Shown here: piece after piece, positions 1 through 5,604 of the stretch
Layout of the letters: the number at the start of each line of letters is the position of its first letter
Position numbering within the stretch: position 1 is the stretch's first letter
Assembly (NCBI GenBank): GCA_021845325.1
Contig: JAKBRR010000077.1
Span: forward strand, 1 to 7,379
From: Thermoplasmata archaeon
Lineage (GTDB): Archaea; Thermoplasmatota; Thermoplasmata; Thermoplasmatales; Thermoplasmataceae
Direction: 5' to 3'
DNA length: 7,379 bases
Program-made: the position numbers and the translations under genes
Notes under the pieces: model-generated
What the model was told of the DNA's origin: nothing
Databases searched by the model: none
What the model saw: only the letters and a program-made list of their open reading frames with translations

Positions 1-9
1 TCAACAAAT

Positions 10-17
10 TTTATAAT
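10..17 (+). promoter_or_regulatory. TATA-like box of the tRNA-Asp gene
   Basis: TTTATAAT lies about 33 bases before the first base of the tRNA. That suits an archaeal TATA box with a short leader that RNase P would remove. It is called from position and composition only; the flanks are AT-rich, so chance matches are possible. Confidence 0.45.
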
Positions 18-46
18 CTTTTAGTAATTACCTGACTACTCAGTTA

Positions 47-119
47 GCCCCGGTAGTGTAGTGGCCTATCATACAGGCCTGTCGAGCCTGTGACTCGGGT
101 TCAAATCCCGGCCGGGGCG
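47..119 (+). tRNA. tRNA-Asp (anticodon GTC)
   Basis: A full cloverleaf can be folded. The 7-bp acceptor stem is GCCCCGG (47-53) with CCGGGGC (112-118), and G119 is the discriminator base, a known aspartate identity element. The anticodon stem CAGGC (74-78) pairs with GCCTG (86-90) around loop CTGTCGA, giving anticodon GTC at 81-83. The T stem TCGGG (95-99) pairs with CCCGG (107-111) around TTCAAAT. The D arm has three pairs (GTG/CAT). There is no intron and no encoded CCA, as is usual in archaea. The downstream DNA is AT-rich with short T runs, for example at 158-163, that could end transcription. No second copy of its 3' end was seen in the window. Confidence 0.97.
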
Positions 120-230
120 TCAATATAAAATTCCGTATCCCTTCCTTTAATTTCACGAATTTTTCAACATAAGTTTGTATTTCTAATCTGATACTTTTGA
201 GATATATTATTTTCAGAATTAAAATAATAA

Positions 231-353
231 GTGACTGTTGTTGATAAAGCAACAGGTCAAATCGATATTATGAATCATTCTTTAGAACACTGTCCATGGA
301 GAAATCTTACCAATGTTGCATTATTTAGGTTGACAACCGTATTAATTATCTAA
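231..353 (+). CDS. Doubtful 40-residue small ORF after the tRNA
   Basis: A GTG at 231 directly follows an in-frame TAA (228-230) and opens a 40-codon frame ending in TAA at 351-353. The product begins VTVVDKATGQIDIMNHSLEH and has a hydrophobic C-terminus. The GTG lies about 24 bases after the centre of a TATA-like TATATTAT (203-210), which would suit a leaderless transcript. I do not recognise a family. Its first codons overlap an imperfect hairpin (233-240 with 250-258). A frame this short in AT-rich DNA can arise by chance, so this is only a candidate; it could also be the stump of a decayed gene. An internal ATG at 270 is another possible start. Confidence 0.2.
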   Translation: MTVVDKATGQIDIMNHSLEHCPWRNLTNVALFRLTTVLII

Positions 354-426
354 TTATTGCATTAGATTAGATGATAACTGATTGTATAACACGAAAAGAA
401 ATGATTATAATTGGTATGGTACATAT

Positions 427-448
427 CTATAACATTAAATTGTTATAG
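427..448. repeat. 22-base perfect inverted repeat
   Basis: CTATAACA (427-434) and TGTTATAG (441-448) are perfect 8-base reverse complements around the 6-base spacer TTAAAT. It lies in gene-free DNA between the tRNA and the glycosyltransferase gene. It could be a dimeric-protein binding site or a small hairpin. It has no T-tract typical of a terminator and is not adjacent to a confident gene start, so no role is assigned. Confidence 0.5.
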
Positions 449-501
449 TTCAAAATTTATTCAAATTATCTCTTTATTCTTTTGAAAAGTCCAAATTACT
501 T

Positions 502-738
502 TTGATCTCCAACTCATCGTTATCAAAATCCACGGCTGGAATGGGTGGTAACCACGGTAAATCAGATGCGAAGAATCAAAGCACTAATCATGAAAGAAAG
601 AATAAAAGAGAAGTACCATGTAAAATGCCTTTAACAAGGAAACAGGGAGAAGAATCGGTCGAATTAGTGCTGGAACGTGGAATGCACTATAACGCAACTG
701 ATAAAAGTGTTTCTATTATGAGAACAAATATAACATAG
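502..738 (+). CDS. Doubtful 78-residue hydrophilic ORF, possibly a gene relic
   Basis: This frame opens with TTG at 502, or ATG at 541, and ends with TAG at 736-738. The product is hydrophilic, rich in Lys, Asn, Ser and Glu, and has no domain, signal peptide or membrane segment that I recognise. A second frame over part of the same DNA (about 505-631) also reads as plausible protein, including MRRIKALIMKERIKEKYHVK. Two overlapping coding-like frames suggest a decayed, frameshifted gene rather than an intact one. No ribosome binding site precedes 502 or 541. A truncated transposase or integrated-element gene is a possible origin, but I see no catalytic motif or terminal repeats to prove it. 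Confidence 0.2.
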   Translation: MISNSSLSKSTAGMGGNHGKSDAKNQSTNHERKNKREVPCKMPLTRKQGEESVELVLERGMHYNATDKSVSIMRTNIT

Positions 739-923
739 TGATCTCTGGGTCATAGTACCATCAGAATTGCGAAGATGTTGTTCAAATAATGAAGGACCTT
801 GGATTCACAAAAGGCAACAATAGGAGATTAAGAAATGTGTTTTTTAGCCGGCCATTTTAAAACAACGTGGATGCATTCACCATCTCATGGTTAATACTGC
901 TCACTTAAAATTAAGAAACGATA
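739..923 (+). other. Gene-poor stretch with broken coding-like frames
   Basis: No intact gene is visible. In one frame, 756-860 reads as 34 codons containing EDVVQIMKDLGFTKGNN and ends in TAA. The same frame then continues open from 861 to a second stop at 906-908. In another frame, 741-788 contains LGHSTIRIAKML, loosely like a helix-turn-helix of a transposase or regulator, before double stops. Together with 502-738 this may be the remains of one or more decayed genes, but the reading is weak. Confidence 0.25.
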
Positions 924-933
924 GTATTATGTA
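924..933 (+). promoter_or_regulatory. TATA-like box of the glycosyltransferase gene
   Basis: GTATTATGTA is centred about 29 bases before the ATG at 958. With archaeal spacing, transcription would start at or just before the start codon, giving a leaderless mRNA. The absence of a ribosome binding site before 958 agrees with this. Confidence 0.4.
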
Positions 934-957
934 TCCAGTTAACGTGAAAGATAATTA

Positions 958-2262
958 ATGAAAATCATGGAAATAGTACACGGTTATCCACCAGAATATA
1001 ACGCAGGTTCTGAAAATTATACCTCGGCCATATCCAATGAATTAGCAAATTCTGGACATTCTGTTTTAGTATTAAGTCGTCAAGAAAATCCATTCGTTAA
1101 AGATTACGAGCTTCAGCATTTTCAGGACCCAAAAAATAGTAAAATTATGAGGGTTTTAGTCAACAATGCGAGAAACAAGGATCGCTTCCAAGATGTTGCA
1201 ATTGATAATGCTATAGAGAAAGTTATTTCTGAGTTTAATCCGGACATAGCCCACATACAGCACCTTAACCATTTATCACTCGGCATAGTCTCAATTCTTA
1301 AATCACACAAGATCCCAATTGTTTACACCATTCACGATTTCTGGCTTATGTGCCCTAGGGGGCAATTCCTGCAAACAAATTTTGAGGGTGAACCATGGAA
1401 ACTATGCGATGGTCAGGAAGATTCCAAATGTGCGAGGATATGTTACCGGAGGTACCAGACTGGAGATATTGATAACTATACGGATCAAGTCTATTGGTCT
1501 ACATGGGTTCGCCGTAGAATGACTTTGGTAAGAAGCACTGTGAATTTAATTGATTTGTTTATATCACCTTCCAAAACTGTTATAGAATCGTTTAAAAGTT
1601 ATTTTCCTTCATCTGGACACAAAATAATATACCTTGATTATGGCTTTGACCGGGAGTTCCTAGGTGGGAGAATCAGAGAACGGGAAAATAGTTTGGTCTT
1701 TGGATACATAGGAACACATATACCTGCAAAGGGTGTTGACTATCTGATAAAAGCATTTGCATCACTCAATGGAAACCCAATCCTAAGAATATGGGGAAGA
1801 GAGAAATCTGAATATACATCTTATCTTCGAAGCATAAGTGAAGAAGCAATTAGGGAAAAAGGAAACAGAATCCAATGGATGGGGGAGTTTGAATCAAGGC
1901 GGATAATAGAACAGGTTTTCAATAGAGTGGATTGTATTATAGTTCCGTCTATATGGTATGAAAATTCACCACTAGTAATTCATGAGGCCCAACAGGCAGG
2001 TGTACCAGTCATAACTGCGGATATTGGTGGAATGTCTGAGTACGTGAAAGATGGATATAATGGCTTATTGTTTAAGTTTCGAGATATTGTATCGTTGCGG
2101 GAAAAAATGCAGACAATTGTGGATAACCCTAATATTCTATCTTCTCTGGAACAGCATAGATATCTTTATTCTGATGACGAACAGATACCGGATATTAGAG
2201 AGCATGTAAGGACAATAATTTCGTTATTCAATAATTTACTCAAAAACGCTAATCAACTTTAA
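958..2262 (+). CDS. GT4-family glycosyltransferase
   Basis: The 434-residue product has the length and motifs of a GT-B fold, retaining glycosyltransferase of family GT4, which moves a sugar from a nucleotide donor to a glycan or lipid acceptor, usually on the cytoplasmic face of the membrane. The N-terminal domain starts at once with a beta strand and the acceptor-side loop PPEYNAGSENY (11-21), then HDFW at 126-129. The C-terminal donor domain has GYIGTHIPAKG (249-259) and the family E-x7-E signature in ENSPLVIHE (E335 and E343), followed by a GGMSEYV loop. Four cysteines (C132, C150, C158, C162) lie in an insertion after HDFW. There is no signal peptide or membrane segment. An in-frame TAA at 952-954 rules out an earlier start; ATG 967 is an alternative. 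It is transcribed alone and converges on the minus-strand operon. Donor and acceptor cannot be deduced. Confidence 0.95.
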   Translation: MKIMEIVHGYPPEYNAGSENYTSAISNELANSGHSVLVLSRQENPFVKDYELQHFQDPKNSKIMRVLVNNARNKDRFQDVAIDNAIEKVISEFNPDIAHIQHLNHLSLGIVSILKSHKIPIVYTIHDFWLMCPRGQFLQTNFEGEPWKLCDGQEDSKCARICYRRYQTGDIDNYTDQVYWSTWVRRRMTLVRSTVNLIDLFISPSKTVIESFKSYFPSSGHKIIYLDYGFDREFLGGRIRERENSLVFGYIGTHIPAKGVDYLIKAFASLNGNPILRIWGREKSEYTSYLRSISEEAIREKGNRIQWMGEFESRRIIEQVFNRVDCIIVPSIWYENSPLVIHEAQQAGVPVITADIGGMSEYVKDGYNGLLFKFRDIVSLREKMQTIVDNPNILSSLEQHRYLYSDDEQIPDIREHVRTIISLFNNLLKNANQL

Positions 2263-2779
2263 TCATGTGAAAGTATCTCAATTATAAAATCAAAACATTC
2301 ATCCTTCGAAAGTGGCTCCATAAATTTAATGTGATTTTCTTATGGTAACTTTGTTTACGGCATTTTCTCTTTTTTTATTCTTTTCTATTCCTGTTTTAAG
2401 AAACGCGCGCATGTAGACAACAATTATCTCAATATTACTTCTTTCTCCATGGAACATCCTGTGAATCAGATGTGATCCAAAATTTCAGTTAAGAACCGTT
2501 TAATCCGGAATTGTGTCTGCTCTCACGAAAAAGTATCATTTAAAATCTCTTATTGAAGTATATATATGAAGCCATGAGGGAAATAAGAAAAAATTCTTGC
2601 CTAATCATAACTATAAAACTAACTTTGGAATAAGGTTCAGGTTGTTCCCTGGCAATTAACGAGACAGAAGCATTCTCTCCATGCAATATGATTCACTTAA
2701 AGCAGGTCTTGTTCTTTCCATTGCCAGTCTCAGATCTTATTCATAGAGTTCAGAAACTTTCATTAACTGCTCCAGACAG
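2263..2779. other. Convergent intergenic region, no confident gene
   Basis: This 517-base gap separates two genes whose ends face each other. It holds a T-rich tract (2363-2396) and only short frames: 43 codons on the minus strand (2457 to 2326) and 21 codons on the plus strand (2681-2746, beginning MQYDSLKAGLVL). Neither has a ribosome binding site or a recognisable product. A gap this long between convergent genes is more than two terminators need, so it may contain decayed sequence. Confidence 0.5.
2363..2396 (+). terminator. T-rich tract, likely terminator of the glycosyltransferase gene
   Basis: The stretch is very rich in T, with runs of four to seven T broken by single C, A or G, about 100 bases after the glycosyltransferase stop codon. 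Archaeal RNA polymerase commonly terminates at such tracts without a hairpin. No closer T-tract follows the gene. Confidence 0.4.
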
Positions 2780-2782
2780 TTA
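2764..2782 (-). repeat. Short hairpin spanning the methyltransferase stop codon
   Basis: TAACTG (2764-2769) and CAGTTA (2777-2782) are perfect 6-base complements around a 7-base loop; on the minus strand the first arm contains the TAA stop of the methyltransferase gene. No U-tract follows on that strand, so it is not a classical terminator. It might protect the mRNA 3' end, or be chance. Confidence 0.25.
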
Positions 2783-4492
2783 TACAGCTTCGCATTCATA
2801 GGCTATAAGCCCTGAATTAAGCTTCTTGCTCTCTAATATGTTAAAACCTGTTCCCTGCAAAAGTCTTTCCATTTCTTCTCTGGACCTTTCTTTTCCCCCA
2901 TTGACCAAATAAAGATGAAGGGATAGGATACCATTTTTGCCATTGATGGGTTCCAAGCCACCTTCAATGATGTACAGCCTGCCACCAACCAATAGTGCCT
3001 CTCTTGACCTTTTCAGAATGATTTCAGCACTTTCATCACTCCAGTCATGTATAACTTTTGCAAGTATTACTGCATCAGCTCTTTGATTCCAGTGGTTGAA
3101 AAGATCGAAATCAATCATCTTTACATTCTTAGGGTACGACCCCCGAAATTTATTTGCTTTGTTTACAGCAGGGGCTTCCATAATATAGATTTCGGAGTCT
3201 GAGCATTCTGAGGAAATCAGCTTGGAAAGGTGACCTTGCCCACCAGCTGCATCGATTATTATTTTATGCCTGCATAAGTTCATTCTTTTTACTATGTCTT
3301 TGTAATCATGCTCTGCATATGCTGTCATAGCATCTTCATAAATCATTATCTGTTCAAGACTGCTGTGCATCTCTTGCATGAAAGGAGCTAAACTTTTAGA
3401 TTGCAGTGTATTTTTCCAGTCTTTGTTCATGAAGGAAATCCAGTAAGGCATCATTTGAAGCAGCCAGTGATTACTGACTGACCTAAGACTAAATTTCTCT
3501 GAACTGGATAACTTTGCGTAATCTCCAGCCAGTGCCCAGATATCACCATGTCGTTCCACATAACCTCCCTCCTGAAGTGACTGCATGATCAGTGTTACAA
3601 TTTCATTGGGCAAGGAAATCCCTTTCGAGATGCCATTTACAGTGTCAGGCAGAAGTTCAAAAATACCAGACTCAATAGCTTTACCAAGAAGGAACGATTT
3701 CCAGTATCCGACAAGACCATTGGATATTTGCATAAATGGATTGGCAAGTGACGGTCTGATGATATTCACTGTCTTTCCTGTTTCATCAATTCTCTTGATC
3801 TCACCATTGAATCCTGTAACTTTGGAAAGCCCATTGTAAAATGGCTCAACTGCGTAATATCTTTCACCGTAAGCTTCTTTACCTCCCCTATTACAGTGAA
3901 ACCAGCCATTAGTGTCTCTGACTATTGCAAATCCCTTGTGGAAACTTCCAGCTTCCAGAAAAATAGACGAATTAAGTTTAATTCCATCCTTTTTAATATG
4001 AAAGAACTGTCCCTCCTCTCCTTGAACTGCCGCTACCCCTTCACGAAAGTCTCCAGCATAACGGTATTTTTCTTTAAAAGCTCTTTTTCCGTTTGGATAA
4101 ATGTGGTAAAAATAGCCTTCATTATCCATTACCACACAGAGATTTTCTTGGAAATTTCCAGTCCATTTAAAACGGTCCCTGTATGCAGGGTTACCGTCTG
4201 AATTTATGTGAAACCACTTTCCTTGATCTGCAACGGCTGCCAATCCGTAATAAAAGCCAAAGACTCTGTCAAAATCACTATTATATGCTTTTTTTCCTGT
4301 TGGGGTGATGTGAAACCACCTTTTACCGTTACTAACTGGCGCTAGTCCTGGGGCGTGAAATGGGAGAACCTCATCATATCTTTCCTTGTACAATGATATT
4401 CCGTTTATCTCATGATATTTCATGTCTTCGGATACTTTGGAATTTATCCAGTCCACGTGATCTAATTCACCGCTTTTCATATACAACACCAT
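2780..4492 (-). CDS. WG-type repeat domain fused to COMT-like O-methyltransferase
   Basis: The 570-residue product has two parts. Residues about 25-240 hold six to seven units of 34-35 residues with the core WFHI..G..AY and a GLA.V-like strand. The marker His recurs at 27, 61, 95, 130, 165 and 199, with a degenerate unit near 233. These resemble WG_beta_rep repeats with W-F-H in place of W-G. Residues about 252-570 match SAM-dependent O-methyltransferases of the plant COMT/hydroxyindole type: a winged-helix dimerisation region (about 255-330), SAM loop DAAGGQG (414-420), acidic E439, DFDLF (461-465) and HDWSDE (482-487), where H482 matches the catalytic base. It is predicted cytoplasmic and should methylate a hydroxyl on an unknown small molecule or sugar; the repeats may bind a partner. 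It is the last operon gene, 14 bases after the radical SAM gene. ATG 4480 (M5) is an alternative start with GGTG six bases upstream. Confidence 0.92.
   Translation of the reverse strand: MVLYMKSGELDHVDWINSKVSEDMKYHEINGISLYKERYDEVLPFHAPGLAPVSNGKRWFHITPTGKKAYNSDFDRVFGFYYGLAAVADQGKWFHINSDGNPAYRDRFKWTGNFQENLCVVMDNEGYFYHIYPNGKRAFKEKYRYAGDFREGVAAVQGEEGQFFHIKKDGIKLNSSIFLEAGSFHKGFAIVRDTNGWFHCNRGGKEAYGERYYAVEPFYNGLSKVTGFNGEIKRIDETGKTVNIIRPSLANPFMQISNGLVGYWKSFLLGKAIESGIFELLPDTVNGISKGISLPNEIVTLIMQSLQEGGYVERHGDIWALAGDYAKLSSSEKFSLRSVSNHWLLQMMPYWISFMNKDWKNTLQSKSLAPFMQEMHSSLEQIMIYEDAMTAYAEHDYKDIVKRMNLCRHKIIIDAAGGQGHLSKLISSECSDSEIYIMEAPAVNKANKFRGSYPKNVKMIDFDLFNHWNQRADAVILAKVIHDWSDESAEIILKRSREALLVGGRLYIIEGGLEPINGKNGILSLHLYLVNGGKERSREEMERLLQGTGFNILESKKLNSGLIAYECEAV
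4487..4490 (-). promoter_or_regulatory. GGTG ribosome binding site favouring start at 4480
   Basis: On the minus strand GGTG is followed by six bases and then ATG at 4480. The site overlaps the more upstream ATG at 4492, which has no such motif before it. This argues that translation starts at the fifth codon of the longer reading, removing MVLY. Confidence 0.4.
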
Positions 4493-4506
4493 CAGGAATT
4501 ATAAAT

Positions 4507-5604
4507 TTACATTTCTGGAAGATTGCCCGGGGGCCTCCGCATGTTGCATTTTCTGCAAACCTCATTTTCCATATATCCTTTTTTGAGTTTCATGTAGGTT
4601 TCACTTTCCCAAATTGCCGGCAAGCCCCCATTTTCAAGAACATTACCGAAATATCCTAGAGTTTTTCTCTCAGCGTCCGGTGCACAGCATGGATCAAATC
4701 TACCCTCATAATTCACCCATGCCTCCCTGCCTAAAAATGGACATTTCCAGTCGTCAGGCATTCTTCTCTGTGTTCCATCAGGTATGCGAGTGAAGTTTTC
4801 TAACAGTATACTCTTACCATAGTTTCTACTATGATCATTTACGAACTGAAAACACTCATCTACAATACTATTCCAGCGTTTAATGGATTCTGAAGAGCGC
4901 CGAAGATCCTGTTTCTCTATTTCTGGAAAATGCGCCCATAGATGGTGCCCCTTTATTCTGTTTACCCCATTTTCCAATGCCAGTTTCACAATGTCTGGTA
5001 ATTCAGACAAATTTGCCTCCATGAATGTGACCTGCAAGGTTATCTTGCACTTGTTTCCGCCGTCTTTGGCGATTCTATCTCTAACCGAGATAAAAGTTTT
5101 GAGGTCATGTATTCTCCTGTCATATCCAGAACCTTTCATTATGCTTTCCTGAACAGATGCTTTTGCCCCATTCCATGAAATCTTCACATCACTTGTGACT
5201 GGACATATAAGTTCAGCCCACTTTTCTGCTCCTATTCCCGGCCATGTTCCATTGGTTGTGAGATTCAATTTAACATTGTATTCCCTACATAAATCAATTA
5301 TTTCCGGAAAATGGTTATAAAGAAGTGGCTCCCCCATGGTGGATGGAATGATCTCCTTTAGCCCTCTTGAAGACATCTGTTTGATAGTTTCCCTTATGAT
5401 GGATATGTCCATTCTTCTGTGTGCCCTTCCTGAAATAATGCGTTCCTTCTTCAGCGTACTAAATTCGCTATGTTCCTCACACATTATACAGTACATATTA
5501 CAGTCATCAGGGTTTGTATCAAATGTTATCCGCCATGGACCAGAAGCGTCCTTCTCATTATATTCTGTGAAATTTAAACTGGAATTTGTCAGTTTATGTT
5601 CCAA
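4507..5604 (-). CDS. Radical SAM protein with half-SPASM C-terminus
   Basis: The 365-residue product has the radical SAM motif C35-x3-C39-x2-C42 (in DDCNMYCIMCEE), which binds the [4Fe-4S] cluster that cleaves S-adenosylmethionine, and a TMGEP segment (89-93) in the place of the family GGE motif. The C-terminus has C288-x12-G301-x4-C306, the first half of a SPASM domain, then C350-x2-C353, and stops 12 residues later without the remaining SPASM cysteines. Four cysteines would fit one auxiliary cluster, as in twitch-type enzymes. The substrate is unknown; the SDR and methyltransferase neighbours suggest a sugar or related small molecule rather than a peptide. The TTG start at 5604 is supported by AGGTGG four bases upstream and by the next Met (M38) lying inside the cluster motif. 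It overlaps the epimerase gene by 11 bases, so translation is probably coupled. Confidence 0.93.
   Translation of the reverse strand: MEHKLTNSSLNFTEYNEKDASGPWRITFDTNPDDCNMYCIMCEEHSEFSTLKKERIISGRAHRRMDISIIRETIKQMSSRGLKEIIPSTMGEPLLYNHFPEIIDLCREYNVKLNLTTNGTWPGIGAEKWAELICPVTSDVKISWNGAKASVQESIMKGSGYDRRIHDLKTFISVRDRIAKDGGNKCKITLQVTFMEANLSELPDIVKLALENGVNRIKGHHLWAHFPEIEKQDLRRSSESIKRWNSIVDECFQFVNDHSRNYGKSILLENFTRIPDGTQRRMPDDWKCPFLGREAWVNYEGRFDPCCAPDAERKTLGYFGNVLENGGLPAIWESETYMKLKKGYMENEVCRKCNMRRPPGNLPEM

Noticed and set aside
40..252. 70-codon minus-strand frame
   Set aside because: Much of it is the antisense of the tRNA-Asp gene; its C-terminal TPRPGFEPESQARQAC is the typical spurious translation of a tRNA complement.
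1122..1522. Frames of 62 (minus) and 67 (plus) codons inside the glycosyltransferase gene
   Set aside because: Both overlap a well-supported GT4 coding region in other frames and show no motifs.
2326..2457. 43-codon minus-strand frame in the convergent gap
   Set aside because: It is lysine-rich mainly because it runs through the complement of the T-tract, and it has no ribosome binding site or recognisable product.
3585..4659. Three plus-strand frames of 84-101 codons opposite the methyltransferase and radical SAM genes
   Set aside because: They are antisense shadows of genes with clear domain motifs; their products are low in recognisable structure.
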